64,000 bases of DNA from Paenibacillus auburnensis. Lineage in GTDB: Bacteria > Bacillota > Bacilli > Paenibacillales > Paenibacillaceae. Below the pieces are notes generated by a model that saw only the letters and a list, made by a program, of their open reading frames with translations, ran no database searches and had not been told where the DNA came from. The position numbers and the translations under genes are program-made. Below, in pieces: positions 1 to 8,823 of the stretch (positions within the stretch are counted from its first letter, which is position 1; the number at the start of each line of letters is the position of its first letter). The DNA is taken from NCBI RefSeq assembly GCF_927798115.1, contig NZ_CAKMMG010000002.1, forward strand, positions 248,001 to 312,000, given 5' to 3'.

Positions 1-377
1 CTGACATCTCATTTATCCGCAGTTACCTGTCCAAACAGCTGGTCAATGACCTTGACCTCTATGTGTTCGAGAAAAAAGGCCCGGAATGGAAAATCACCGA
101 CAAAGCCTGGGAAAATGTGCGCGACCAGCTCGTGCTCGCCCGGGTCAACGGCGGCTCTCCCTACCTGGTTATCCAGGATGCCGACTACGAACGCAACGGC
201 GAGCTGATGATCGCCCACCGCTACGAGAGCATCGAGCTGGACCTGAAATACCTGGAGCGTACCCTCCCGCACATCTATGCTCTCTGGGGCCGCACCGTCC
301 ACCTGCAAACCGTGGTCGAAGACAAAAAAGCCCTTTTTACCTATGACGGCAAAAAGGTGCAGCGGAAGTTTTTGTAG
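1..377 (+). CDS. spoVR: SpoVR family protein, C-terminal fragment
   Basis: The reading frame is open from the left edge (codons start at base 3) to a TAG at 375-377, so only the last ~125 residues are present. The text [18 protein letters not shown], the ARVNGG stretch, YERNGEL and the closing [16 protein letters not shown] match my recollection of the conserved end of SpoVR proteins. In Bacillus SpoVR is a sporulation protein that affects the spore cortex; its biochemical activity is not established. It commonly travels with prkA and yhbH; prkA lies 11 kb to the right here. The beginning of the gene is outside the window. Confidence 0.87.
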   Translation, partial: DISFIRSYLSKQLVNDLDLYVFEKKGPEWKITDKAWENVRDQLVLARVNGGSPYLVIQDADYERNGELMIAHRYESIELDLKYLERTLPHIYALWGRTVHLQTVVEDKKALFTYDGKKVQRKFL

Positions 378-396
378 CAGTATTATGGAATTATGT

Positions 397-458
397 GCAC
401 GATACTGCGCGTTTCCCTGGCGGAAATGCGCAGTATCGTGCCCTTTTCTTTTTTTATG
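397..458 (+). terminator. Intrinsic terminator after spoVR
   Basis: A perfect 14-bp stem (GCACGATACTGCGC at 397-410 with its complement at 428-441) carries an inner TTTCC/GGAAA extension and is followed by a T-rich tract at 443-455. It sits between the spoVR stop and the convergent esterase gene and overlaps the latter's stop codon. Confidence 0.85.
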
Positions 459-1953
459 ATAGCAAATTTACGAACTTCACCTCCGGGAAGCGGCTATCCG
501 GTCCTTTCATTAAGATTCCTCCTTGATTTTTTAGATACATATCGAAGAAATCCAGCATATAAGCATTGATAACGGAGTCCGCTCGTTTGGGCTCTATCTT
601 TCCTGTAATGCCCAGCCTTTTGAAGATCGGTGAAATGAACTGTACGTTGGTAAAATTTAAATGTTCCGTATTTTCGATAGATAGGACTTGTCCCCCTGCG
701 GCGACCGTTTCGCGCATCCGTTCAAGCTCCAGCTTTTTATCTTCCGTTACTTGGTCCTCCCACTCTCTAGTTGAACCCATACGGTTAAGCTCTGCATCTG
801 TGTAGACCCGGTTATCCATCACCCTTTTTAATTTTTCGGAATAGCTTTCCGAGTTAATGAACAAAAATGGCTTTCGCAGCCCCTCTCTGTCACGCAGCCG
901 GTAAAGCCCTCCATCAAGGTCTATGCCAACCGCGATCCGCGGATCGTAAGCAGCGTCATAGGCCGTCGCTCCGCCAATAGAATGACCGAACACCCCGACA
1001 TGACCGAGATCAATCTTCCCTTGTAAATGACTTGGAATCTGCCCCGATTGGATGAGTCCGAATTGATCCAGTACAAACGCCACATCTTCGGTTAAGACTT
1101 TTCCCAACTTGTCGCGAATTTTTGTTCCTGTCCGGTAATCATTGCCTTGTGAGAATAAGTCGTTGGTTGTGCTGGTCGTGATTCGCCCGTCCGGAAACTC
1201 GGTGGCAAATGTATTATAGGTGTGGTCGATCACTGCCACGATATATCCGTGACTCGCGAGATATTCAGCTTGCGATGTGTGGAGGAACCTGGAAGAGCCG
1301 TTGCCGGGATTCGCAAGGATCAGCGGGTATGACGTCTGTGCCGAAGAGACTTCGGCCTCTGAATAAGTATGACTGGATACGTACCTCAGGTGCCCAAAAG
1401 TAAACCCGGGAAGTCCATAGTCCGCGACCATATAACGTAAAATCCTGGGTTCAGGAATAAAGGGAGCATACTTGCCGGTGCCAGCCTGAGCCGGGTACCA
1501 TATCTGGACCATTAATTCTCTATTGCCCTCTCTGGTTTCGCCGAAAATCTCTTTCCTATGGGTATCCACGAAATGAAAAGTTTGCGTTCCTACCTTAAAT
1601 TCGCCTGTCGGTTCAGGTAGTTTAAATACAGGAAAAGCATACATAAGGACCGCTGTTACGGCCAGCATTACCGCTATAGTGGTATAAGCTGCACCCGATA
1701 TGAACCGCATTTTTATGAGGGCTTTTTTCTTAAACAAGCTATAACCTGAAACCGCTAAAAAAAGGATCGTTAGGCAATATGGGAACAATAGCTGAACCCT
1801 GTATCCTTCCACCGTCCAATGAATGACCAGCAAAAGTGTAGCGATCCCGCTTGCAATAAATACTGGAATTCTACGCCGTCCTTTTGTTAATATGACTGTT
1901 AATGCAAACAAGCCGATGTTTGATAAAAAAAGCAACAGTTCAAATAGCCTCAT
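454..1953 (-). CDS. Membrane-anchored alpha/beta hydrolase, PAF-acetylhydrolase-like
   Basis: The 499-residue protein begins with four hydrophobic helices (about residues 1-110), followed by an alpha/beta hydrolase domain. The nucleophile elbow GHSIGG places the serine near residue 325, an aspartate in IDLDGG lies near 347 and a histidine in TEHLNF near 431, the usual order of the triad. The overall arrangement resembles plasma/type II PAF acetylhydrolase relatives, which cleave small acyl esters; the substrate here is unknown. Position 1953 is chosen as start because AAAAGGAG stands 7 bases upstream, whereas a start 42 bases further upstream lacks such a site. It is monocistronic and divergent from the two-component genes. 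Confidence 0.75.
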   Translation of the reverse strand: MRLFELLLFLSNIGLFALTVILTKGRRRIPVFIASGIATLLLVIHWTVEGYRVQLLFPYCLTILFLAVSGYSLFKKKALIKMRFISGAAYTTIAVMLAVTAVLMYAFPVFKLPEPTGEFKVGTQTFHFVDTHRKEIFGETREGNRELMVQIWYPAQAGTGKYAPFIPEPRILRYMVADYGLPGFTFGHLRYVSSHTYSEAEVSSAQTSYPLILANPGNGSSRFLHTSQAEYLASHGYIVAVIDHTYNTFATEFPDGRITTSTTNDLFSQGNDYRTGTKIRDKLGKVLTEDVAFVLDQFGLIQSGQIPSHLQGKIDLGHVGVFGHSIGGATAYDAAYDPRIAVGIDLDGGLYRLRDREGLRKPFLFINSESYSEKLKRVMDNRVYTDAELNRMGSTREWEDQVTEDKKLELERMRETVAAGGQVLSIENTEHLNFTNVQFISPIFKRLGITGKIEPKRADSVINAYMLDFFDMYLKNQGGILMKGPDSRFPEVKFVNLLS

Positions 1954-2103
1954 CCCGATTCTCCTTTTAAAACTTTCTATTTTTGTTTGTTCCAATCTTA
2001 TCCTCAGAAACCGGCCTAAGCTATCGATTTACCTTACATTAATCTTACAACTATGAAATTTGCCTGCGGGATGGGAGGACCTGTAAAATGGTATCTCATC
2101 AGC

Positions 2104-2131
2104 TTGAAAGAGTGCCGCTTAAGGTTATAAT
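2104..2131 (+). promoter_or_regulatory. Predicted sigma-A promoter of the BceRS-type operon
   Basis: TTGAAA at 2104-2109 and TATAAT at 2126-2131 are separated by 16 bases, about 115 bases before the response-regulator start codon. This is the best promoter-like pair in the 290-base divergent gap. Confidence 0.55.
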
Positions 2132-2246
2132 TGTTTACAGCTGAACCTACTCCGGCCTATTCAAACCATAGAAACACAGTAAGTTCCAATCGCTCCTCGG
2201 AGACGGCATGCTGGTGTTTTTTCAAATCAGAAAAGGAGCCAAATCT

Positions 2247-2948
2247 ATGTTTAGCATCCTGATTGTAGAAGACGATCTTAAGCTGGCGCAGCTACTTCAA
2301 TCCTATGTGGAGAAATACGGGTACCGGGCTGAAGCTGTCCAGGAGTTCGACCGGGTTATGGAGGTGTTCCAGGGCATTCGTCCGGATCTCGTGCTGCTGG
2401 ACGTCAATCTGCCCCGTTACGACGGCTATTACTGGTGCAGGCAAATCCGGACGGTCTCCACCTGCCCGATTCTGTTCATCTCCGCCCGCGACGGCAAGAT
2501 GGAGCAGGTCATGGCGCTGGAGAACGGGGCGGACGATTATATCGCCAAGCCCTTCGATTATGAAGTGGTCATGGCCAAGATCAAGAGCCAGCTTCGCCGT
2601 GCTTACGGCTCCTACGCCCTGGGCAAGAGGGAACGGACCGTGGAATGCACAGGACTCGTGTTGTATCCCGAAAGGCTTGAGCTGACCTTATCCGGCAAAA
2701 CCGTAGATCTCAGTCATAAAGAATCCTTGCTGATCGAAACACTGATGGAAAACAGCTCCAAGGTGGTCAGCCGCGACTATCTTCTGGACAAGCTGTGGAA
2801 TAATCAACAGTTAGTTGACGACAACACGCTTAATGTCAATATCACGCGTATCCGCAAAAAATTATCTGAGCTCGGCGTTGAAGGAGCACTGGAAACCGTG
2901 CGGGGAGCCGGATATAGACTGCGGCCTTTCTGGAGGGAAGAGCCATGA
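2247..2948 (+). CDS. bceR: BceR-type OmpR-family response regulator
   Basis: A 233-residue regulator with an N-terminal receiver (ILIVEDD; phospho-acceptor Asp near residue 52 in LLLDVNLP; conserved Lys in IAKPF) and a C-terminal winged-helix domain (RIRKKL, VRGAGYRL). The start at 2247 has AAAAGGAG 8 bases upstream; the frame extends to 2208 but without a binding site. Its stop overlaps the kinase start by 4 bases (ATGA). The following kinase and ABC transporter with a large permease identify the module as BceRS-BceAB type, in which the regulator activates the transporter operon when a cell-wall-active peptide is bound by the permease. The exact peptide cannot be read from sequence. Confidence 0.85.
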   Translation: MFSILIVEDDLKLAQLLQSYVEKYGYRAEAVQEFDRVMEVFQGIRPDLVLLDVNLPRYDGYYWCRQIRTVSTCPILFISARDGKMEQVMALENGADDYIAKPFDYEVVMAKIKSQLRRAYGSYALGKRERTVECTGLVLYPERLELTLSGKTVDLSHKESLLIETLMENSSKVVSRDYLLDKLWNNQQLVDDNTLNVNITRIRKKLSELGVEGALETVRGAGYRLRPFWREEP

Positions 2949-3940
2949 GGTTATTTTGGAGAGAGCAGACTCCGTTAATCTTTATGTATGCCGGACAGCT
3001 ACTTCTGACTGTTTATATGTGCCGCTTATCCGGTTTCCGGAATACCTCCGATCTTACCTACATCTGCATCGTAAATACGGCCTTATTCGTGTTTTACCTG
3101 ATATACCGCTATATCCGCCATTACCGGTTTTACCGGAGGCTGACTCGTCCGCTTCTGTCGATTGACGAATCGGCCGAATTTGTCGGGAACGCACCGCTCG
3201 CGGATGCACTTGGACAGTTGCTTCAGGGGAAGTATCGTCTGTATCAGAACGATATCCAACAATATCGTAAAAAGCTAAACGATCACATCACCTTTATCAA
3301 TCAGTGGGTGCACCAGATGAAAACCCCGCTATCCGTTATGCACCTTGCGGTTCAGAATGAAACCGACCCCTTCTTTGACAGCATTCGAGAGGAAATAGAC
3401 AAGCTGAAGAAGGGGCTTGACACGGTGCTGTATACCTCACGTTTGGATGCGTTCGAGCAGGATTTCGTGGCGGAGCCGGTGCATCTTCATCAGCTGGTCG
3501 GGAAAGTGGTGGCTGAGCACAAAAATTTATTTATCCTCAATAAGGTCTTCCCGGAAATCCAGGTGGATGACCGGCTGATGGTCATGTCTGATGACAAGTG
3601 GCTTGCATTCGCACTCGGGCAATTAATCACCAATGCGGTGCGGTATTCGGCAGGAATAAGCAGCCGTATCCTGATTAGCTCTGATGTACGCGGACAGCAA
3701 GCCGCTCTTGAGATCCGGGATAACGGCGCGGGAATTCAGAAACAGGATATCAAGCGGGTGTTCGATGCCTATTTTACAGGGGAAAACGGAAGACGGTTCG
3801 GCGAATCCACCGGCATGGGCTTATATCTGGTTCGGGAAATCGCCTCACGGCTTGATCATCAAGTCGAGATTGAATCCGAGCAGGGACAAGGAACAGCCGT
3901 ACGTCTATGGATGGGAATCACGCATGTTCAAGCTTCATGA
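2945..3940 (+). CDS. bceS: BceS-type intramembrane-sensing histidine kinase
   Basis: A 331-residue kinase with two N-terminal transmembrane helices (about residues 10-30 and 36-57) and almost no extracellular loop, the hallmark of intramembrane-sensing kinases that read the state of a BceAB-type permease rather than binding a ligand. The phospho-acceptor His is near residue 123 in HQMKTPLS; the ATPase domain has the N box (ITNAVRYSA), DNGAGI and GMGLYLV. Translation is coupled to the regulator by a 4-base overlap. An intrinsic terminator is embedded in its stop codon, separating it from the transporter genes. Confidence 0.86.
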   Translation: MRLFWREQTPLIFMYAGQLLLTVYMCRLSGFRNTSDLTYICIVNTALFVFYLIYRYIRHYRFYRRLTRPLLSIDESAEFVGNAPLADALGQLLQGKYRLYQNDIQQYRKKLNDHITFINQWVHQMKTPLSVMHLAVQNETDPFFDSIREEIDKLKKGLDTVLYTSRLDAFEQDFVAEPVHLHQLVGKVVAEHKNLFILNKVFPEIQVDDRLMVMSDDKWLAFALGQLITNAVRYSAGISSRILISSDVRGQQAALEIRDNGAGIQKQDIKRVFDAYFTGENGRRFGESTGMGLYLVREIASRLDHQVEIESEQGQGTAVRLWMGITHVQAS

Positions 3941-3955
3941 ACATGCTTTTTTTTT
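3922..3955 (+). terminator. Intrinsic terminator overlapping the kinase stop codon
   Basis: GCATGTTCA (3922-3930) and TGAACATGC (3938-3946) form a 9-bp stem with a 7-base loop followed by nine Ts (3947-3955). The kinase TGA is at 3938-3940, inside the right arm. Confidence 0.82.
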
Positions 3956-3956
3956 A

Positions 3957-3970
3957 TTACAGCATTGTAA
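3957..3970 (+). promoter_or_regulatory. BceR-type operator (TNACA-N4-TGTAA)
   Basis: TTACA-GCAT-TGTAA matches the published consensus TNACA-N4-TGTAA for BceR-like regulators exactly. It follows the kinase terminator directly and lies about 45 bases upstream of a TATGAT at 4015-4020 that may be the -10 of the transporter promoter. No convincing -35 box is present, as expected for an activator-dependent promoter. Confidence 0.7.
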
Positions 3971-4079
3971 GGTTTGTTTAAGATTAATCGATGGGATCTC
4001 GATTGAGGAGCGGTTATGATTATGCGGGAGGGCCTTGGAAATTCGAAATTTCGACCGTATGAAAGGAAGAATGCCTGAT

Positions 4080-4853
4080 ATGGATATGTTAATCGTGCGT
4101 AATCTAGGAAAAGTCTATGATGGCAGCTTCGCGTACAGGGCGATGAGCGATATGAACCTGGTTGTGGAGAAGGGCGAATTTGTCGGCATTATGGGTCCTT
4201 CAGGCAGCGGCAAGACAACCCTGCTGAACGCAGTATCCACTATCGACACACCTACCTCCGGAGAAGTGTTGATTAATGGGGAAAACCCCTACTTGTTATC
4301 CAAACACGATCTGGCCCTGTTCCGCAGACGGAAGTTGGGCTTTGTCTTTCAGGATTTTAATTTGCTGGATACGCTGACCATCGGGGAAAATATCATCCTC
4401 CCTCTTACGCTGGACGGGAAAAGTCTGAAAGAGATGGATACCAAGCTTCAACCGGTGGCCGAAAAACTGGGCATCACCCAAATTCTGAATAAACGAACCT
4501 ATGAAGTGTCGGGAGGGCAACGGCAGAGGGCTGCCATTGCTAGGGCTATTATTCATTCCCCTTCGCTGCTGCTGGCCGATGAGCCGACGGGAAATCTCGA
4601 TTCCAAATCCTCACGGGATGTCATGGAAATGATGGAGGCTATCAACCATACCGATCAAACGACCATGCTGCTGGTCACCCATGACGCTCTCGCGGCCAGC
4701 TATTGCCACCGGGTCGTATTCATTAAGGACGGCCGGCTCTATAATGAATTTTACAGGGGAGACAACCGCCAGGCCTTCTTCCAGCAGATTATCGATATGC
4801 TTTCGCTAATGGGAGGGAATGCACATGAGCTTTCACCGCTTCGTGTCCATTAA
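4080..4853 (+). CDS. bceA: BceA-type ABC transporter ATP-binding protein
   Basis: A 257-residue MacB/LolD-like ATPase with Walker A (GPSGSGKTT), Q loop (FVFQDFNLL), signature (SGGQRQR), Walker B (LLLADEPTG) and the H-loop histidine in LVTHD. It energises the partner permease encoded 24 bases downstream. The frame opens with a TTG at 4035 and has ATGs at 4059, 4071, 4080 and 4086; 4080 is preferred because GGAAG lies 10 bases upstream, and the TTG falls too close to the predicted transcription start. Family members protect against bacitracin-like or lantibiotic peptides. Confidence 0.87.
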   Translation: MDMLIVRNLGKVYDGSFAYRAMSDMNLVVEKGEFVGIMGPSGSGKTTLLNAVSTIDTPTSGEVLINGENPYLLSKHDLALFRRRKLGFVFQDFNLLDTLTIGENIILPLTLDGKSLKEMDTKLQPVAEKLGITQILNKRTYEVSGGQRQRAAIARAIIHSPSLLLADEPTGNLDSKSSRDVMEMMEAINHTDQTTMLLVTHDALAASYCHRVVFIKDGRLYNEFYRGDNRQAFFQQIIDMLSLMGGNAHELSPLRVH

Positions 4854-4877
4854 GAGGAGTTACGGGAGGATCAATAA

Positions 4878-6764
4878 GTGACGTTGCGACAATTTGCCCT
4901 CCGGAATGTTAGCCGGAACAAACGGACATATGCCGCTTTTTTTCTGAGCAGCACGTTTTCGGTGATGATCTTTTTCATGTATGCTGTATTTATTTTTCAC
5001 CCTGCCATTAAAAACTCCGGTTTCAACGGTCCGGCGGTTGAGGCAATGACTGTTGCGGAATATATCGTATATGTATTCGCCATCTTTTTCGTACTCTATT
5101 CCGGCAGTGCCTTCCTGAAATCCCGCAAACGGGAATTCGGAGTGCTCATCATGCACGGCATGACTTATAATCAGCTGCGGCAGATCGTCTTTATCGAAAA
5201 TATGGTGATCGGTTTTGCTTCCATAGTGTCAGGTCTTGCCGCCGGCATGCTGTTCGCCAAGCTATTCATGATGATCGGAGCCGATGTGATGCACATGAGC
5301 CCGCTGCCATACTACTTGCCTGGCACAGCCATTCTGCTCACTCTATCCGCATTTGTCTTGTTGTTTCTCGTTATCTCCGCGTTCACAGCCGTATTCGTAC
5401 GGGCCAGCAAGCCGATCGATCTGCTGAGTAGCAGCGCCAAACCGAAGCCTGAGCCTAAATCATCTGTTTTTCTTTCTATTACAGCGTTCTGCCTTCTACT
5501 AGCCGGATATATCATATCGTTCCAGGTTAAAGGTCCCACGGTCGTTTTCGTTCTTTTACCGGTCACGGTCCTAACCATCATCGGCACTTACTTTTTGTAC
5601 ACACAATTAAGCGTGTTTGTGATTCGCAAGTTAAGAAACAACCGCTCTGTCTTTTTACGCAAAACAAATGTGCTCGTTCTATCTGACATGGCTTACCGCA
5701 TGAAGGACAATGCGCGCATGTTCTTTCTCGTGACGATCGTTTCGACAGTCGCCATTTGCGCGATGGGCGGCTTGATGGGATTTCTGGAAACCATCCACAA
5801 ACAAATCACGGCTGCGTACCCGTTCGCCTATAATTACATCCAAACCAGCGGCGATGCCGGGCAGGCAGCCTATCACACGAAAAAAATCGAACAAGAGCTC
5901 CAAGAACGGGGAGTTCGTTATGATAAATTGTCCGCCCATGTAGCGAGCTTCGATTCGATAAATGGACAATCCCTTAACTTCATCAACCTATCCGAGTATA
6001 ACAAGCTTGCAGAGGCCTTGGATTACCCGGTGTTGTCGCTGCAGGGTAATGAAGCTGCGACCATCTGGACCATAAAAAACCGGCCGTTTCCAGAACACCA
6101 GTGGTCAGTGAAGGGAACATTCATCACATTCAACCTGAAACAAACCGTCAGAAAGGCGGTCACGCCTCCCCTGGCCGATGAACCGCTGTTGATCATTCCA
6201 GATCGGATGTTTGGCTCCTTGGGTAATCCGCAAAAAGAACAGCTTTTAACCAGTTACAATACGGACAGCGCCGATTCAACGGCGGACACGGGTGAGGCCA
6301 TCGCCGGGCAGCTCGGATCTACAGAACCCTCCGGTTTCTGGTTCGCATCTCCAGCCCATTTGGAGGAACAGATGAAGCGGACCTATAATCTGTTGCTTTT
6401 CGTCGGGTTGTTTGTCAGCTGCTTATTTTTTGTTGCATCGGGAAGCTTTCTATATTTCCGGCTGTTTACCGACCTGAATGATGACAAGCAGAAGTACCGT
6501 TCCCTATCGAAGCTCGGGTTGACCGGCAAGGAGCTAGAGAAGGTGGCAACTCTACAGATCGCGCTGTTGTTTTTCGTACCGCTCGTGGTCGCGCTCATTC
6601 ACAGCTCCGTTGCGCTCTATGCTCTGCATAACCTGTTCCATTCACCGGTGACTCAATCGGCCATTACAGTCTACATCGTTTTCCTTGCCGCACAAATCCT
6701 GTACTTTCTGCTGATCCGTGCCCGTTATTTAGAGCATTTGAAACACTCAGCGGGCTTTAACTGA
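4878..6764 (+). CDS. bceB: BceB-type ABC transporter permease
   Basis: A 628-residue integral membrane protein with the FtsX-like plan of BceB permeases: an opening helix (ALRNVSRNKRTYAAFF, then a hydrophobic stretch), further helix pairs, a hydrophilic extracellular domain at about residues 310-495, and three closing helices. In this family the extracellular domain recognises the peptide-lipid target and the permease signals to the BceS kinase. It starts with GTG, preceded by GGGAGGA 7 bases upstream. The last gene of the module; the next gene is convergent. Confidence 0.86.
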   Translation: MTLRQFALRNVSRNKRTYAAFFLSSTFSVMIFFMYAVFIFHPAIKNSGFNGPAVEAMTVAEYIVYVFAIFFVLYSGSAFLKSRKREFGVLIMHGMTYNQLRQIVFIENMVIGFASIVSGLAAGMLFAKLFMMIGADVMHMSPLPYYLPGTAILLTLSAFVLLFLVISAFTAVFVRASKPIDLLSSSAKPKPEPKSSVFLSITAFCLLLAGYIISFQVKGPTVVFVLLPVTVLTIIGTYFLYTQLSVFVIRKLRNNRSVFLRKTNVLVLSDMAYRMKDNARMFFLVTIVSTVAICAMGGLMGFLETIHKQITAAYPFAYNYIQTSGDAGQAAYHTKKIEQELQERGVRYDKLSAHVASFDSINGQSLNFINLSEYNKLAEALDYPVLSLQGNEAATIWTIKNRPFPEHQWSVKGTFITFNLKQTVRKAVTPPLADEPLLIIPDRMFGSLGNPQKEQLLTSYNTDSADSTADTGEAIAGQLGSTEPSGFWFASPAHLEEQMKRTYNLLLFVGLFVSCLFFVASGSFLYFRLFTDLNDDKQKYRSLSKLGLTGKELEKVATLQIALLFFVPLVVALIHSSVALYALHNLFHSPVTQSAITVYIVFLAAQILYFLLIRARYLEHLKHSAGFN

Positions 6765-6808
6765 CTGCCCCAATACCTGCAAGGTCCGCCGATTATCATT
6801 CTATGAAG

Positions 6809-7768
6809 CTACTCTTCCAGGAAAAACTGCATGACACGGTCGGCACTGCCTGGAAGCCATTCATGTCCAAAATCCGGATAGACGACCAGTTGCTTCGGTG
6901 AAATGATTTTGTTATACGCTGCGAACTGGGTGGAAGGCGGACAGATGGTGTCCATCAGGCCGGTGAAAAACAAAACTTCCCCTTGAATGCGTGGGGCCAA
7001 AAACTGCAGATCGATATAGCCGAGCTTCTCGAAAATCTCATCCTCACGTTCATGCAGCGGATCAAACTTACGGAAAAACGTATTCAGTTCTAGATAGGCA
7101 TCCTTATCCAGATCCATCTCCCAGACGCGTTTGTAATCGCAAAGGAACGGAAATGTAGGTGCGAGCTTGGTTACCCGGGGCTCCAGGGCAGCACAGGCAA
7201 TCGTAAGCGCGCCTCCTTGGGAGCCGCCTGTTGCATATACACGCTGCGGATCAACCCCCGGCAGGCCAAAGGCAATTCTGGCTAACCGGACGGTATCCAG
7301 ATAAATATGGCGGAACAGCAGGTTGTCAGGATGATCATCCAATCCGCGGATAATATGACCATTATGGGTGTTGCCCTTTACGCCTCCTGTATCCTCCGAA
7401 GAACCGCCCTGCCCCCGGCAGTCGAGCGCCAAGACTGAGAAGCCCAGCGATGCATACGCCAGCTTGTCCTGCCAGTCACCGGAGTCACCGGTGTATCCGT
7501 GGAATTGCAGAATCGCCGGCTGCGGCGTGTCCACCTTTTTGGGGCGAATGTATTTGGCATGAATGCGGGCACCCCGCACTCCCGTAAAGTAGAGATCGAA
7601 GCATTCCGCCTGTGGGGTCTGAAAAGCGCTTGGAATCAGCTCAAGATTGGCCTCTACAGCTTCAAGCTCATCCAACGCCCGCTCCCAGTAAGCATCAAAA
7701 TCTGCCGGCCGCGGATTCCTTCCCTCATACTTCTTCAACTGTTCAAGCGGCATATCAACTAATGGCAT
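6809..7768 (-). CDS. axeA: Acetyl-xylan esterase / cephalosporin-C deacetylase (CE7)
   Basis: A 319-residue alpha/beta hydrolase typical in size of carbohydrate esterase family 7. The opening MPLVDMPLEQLKKYEGRNPRP, the RGQGGSSED motif, the nucleophile Ser near residue 183 in GGSQGG and the closing His in YPDFGHEW are characteristic. These intracellular esterases remove acetyl groups from xylo-oligosaccharides and related substrates and often act on cephalosporin C in vitro. AAAGGA stands about 11 bases before the ATG. Monocistronic, bounded upstream by the repeat array, with no xylan-utilisation genes beside it. Confidence 0.88.
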   Translation of the reverse strand: MPLVDMPLEQLKKYEGRNPRPADFDAYWERALDELEAVEANLELIPSAFQTPQAECFDLYFTGVRGARIHAKYIRPKKVDTPQPAILQFHGYTGDSGDWQDKLAYASLGFSVLALDCRGQGGSSEDTGGVKGNTHNGHIIRGLDDHPDNLLFRHIYLDTVRLARIAFGLPGVDPQRVYATGGSQGGALTIACAALEPRVTKLAPTFPFLCDYKRVWEMDLDKDAYLELNTFFRKFDPLHEREDEIFEKLGYIDLQFLAPRIQGEVLFFTGLMDTICPPSTQFAAYNKIISPKQLVVYPDFGHEWLPGSADRVMQFFLEE

Positions 7769-7881
7769 CTACGAACATTCCTTTCCGGCATGGGTCATTT
7801 CCCATATAATTTTTCCTAACCTATTATAGTGCCAGCCGGAAATGATTGGTATTAGATGATCTTACGAATGTCATTTGCTAC

Positions 7882-8201
7882 CTACATGCTGCAATAGGCC
7901 CGCCAGCACGGTTACGTGCGCTGCGGGCCTAACTACGGCTGCCACCCCAAGCGGCCGGTAAAATAGGAATAATACAAAGCAAATGCTGCCCAGGTGAGCG
8001 TAAAGGAGGGAATTTTGGAACTGTAGGAGCGATAGCGTCCGCCTGAAAGCTTTCCGTAGGAAAGCTCGCATCGGAAGCATAGGCTAAGGTTGGATTTCCA
8101 CCGCTGCACAGCGGTTCAAATCAAGAAATCCAACCTTAACAGCGGCCGAAAGTCCAAATATTCCTGCAGTGAAGCTTATACACCCGGGCAGCATTTGCTC
8201 A
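7882..8201. repeat. Palindromic intergenic repeat, copy 1 (about 320 bp)
   Basis: First of three tandem copies, defined from the common start CTACATGCTGCAATAGGC. It contains a hairpin (AGGCCCGC...GCGGGCCT) and a long imperfect palindrome whose outer arms lie at 7978-7995 and 8182-8199 with one mismatch in 18, with an inner perfect 14-bp stem (8085-8098 with 8125-8138) and small hairpins AAAGCTTTCC/GGAAAGCT and CCGCTG/CAGCGG near the tip. No credible coding signal is seen. Confidence 0.8.
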
Positions 8202-8520
8202 CTACATGCTGCAATAGGCCCGCCAGCACGGTTACGTGCGCTGCGGGCCCAACTACGGCTGCCACCCCAAGCGGCCGGTAAAATAGGAATAATATAAAGC
8301 AAATGCTGCCCAGGTGTGCGTAACGGAGGGAATTTTGGAACTGTAGGAGCGATAGCGTCCGCCTGAAAGCTTTCCGTAGGAAAGCTCGCATCGGAAGCAT
8401 AGGCTAAGGTTGGATTTCCACCGCTGCACAGCGGTCCAATGAAGAAATCCAACCTTAACAGCGGCCAGAAGTCCAAACATTCCCGCAGTGAAGCCCATAT
8501 ACCCGGGCAGCATTTGCTAC
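8202..8520. repeat. Palindromic intergenic repeat, copy 2 (about 319 bp)
   Basis: Nearly identical to copy 1 over its length, with scattered substitutions mainly in loops (for example the stretch between CAGCGG and GAAATCC). The arms of both hairpins are kept. It abuts copy 1 and copy 3 directly. Confidence 0.8.
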
Positions 8521-8800
8521 CTACATGCTGCAATAGGCCCGCCAGCACGGTTACGTGCGCTGCGGGCCTAACTACGGCTGCCACCCCAAGCGGCCGGTAA
8601 ATAGGAATAATACAAGGCAAATACTGCCCAGGTAAGCGTAACGGAGGGAATTTTGGAACTGTAGGAGCGGTAGCGTCCGCCTTTGTCTCCAGATTTAATC
8701 CGATTTCGGATATAATCAAATAAATCTGGAGACAACAGCGGCCGGAAGTCCAAACATTCCCGCAGTGAAGCTTATAACCCGGCAGTATTTGCCCGGCCTT
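8521..8800. repeat. Palindromic intergenic repeat, copy 3 with a replaced tip
   Basis: The basal part matches copies 1 and 2, but the tip differs. Instead of the ~100-base apical segment it carries a different palindrome: TTGTCTCCAGATTTA at 8683-8697 with its exact complement at 8721-8735, around an ATCCG/CGGAT mini-hairpin. The outer right arm ends near 8800. The copy ends about 20 bases before the stop codon of the AraC-type gene. Confidence 0.78.
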
Positions 8801-8823
8801 TTGCATCCGCCACACAATTAGTC

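Noticed and set aside
2089..2142. A 17-codon ORF with a GGGAGG upstream, before the response regulator
   Set aside because: It overlaps the predicted promoter of the two-component operon and would lie upstream of the transcript start.
7882..8800. CRISPR array
   Set aside because: Units are about 320 bp and directly adjacent, with no 25-40 bp repeats separated by unique spacers and no cas genes.
8084..8815. A 243-codon minus-strand reading frame across the repeats, with similar shorter frames in each copy
   Set aside because: It merely reads through the palindromic repeats, repeats its own text with the repeat period, has no ribosome-binding site and no recognisable domain.
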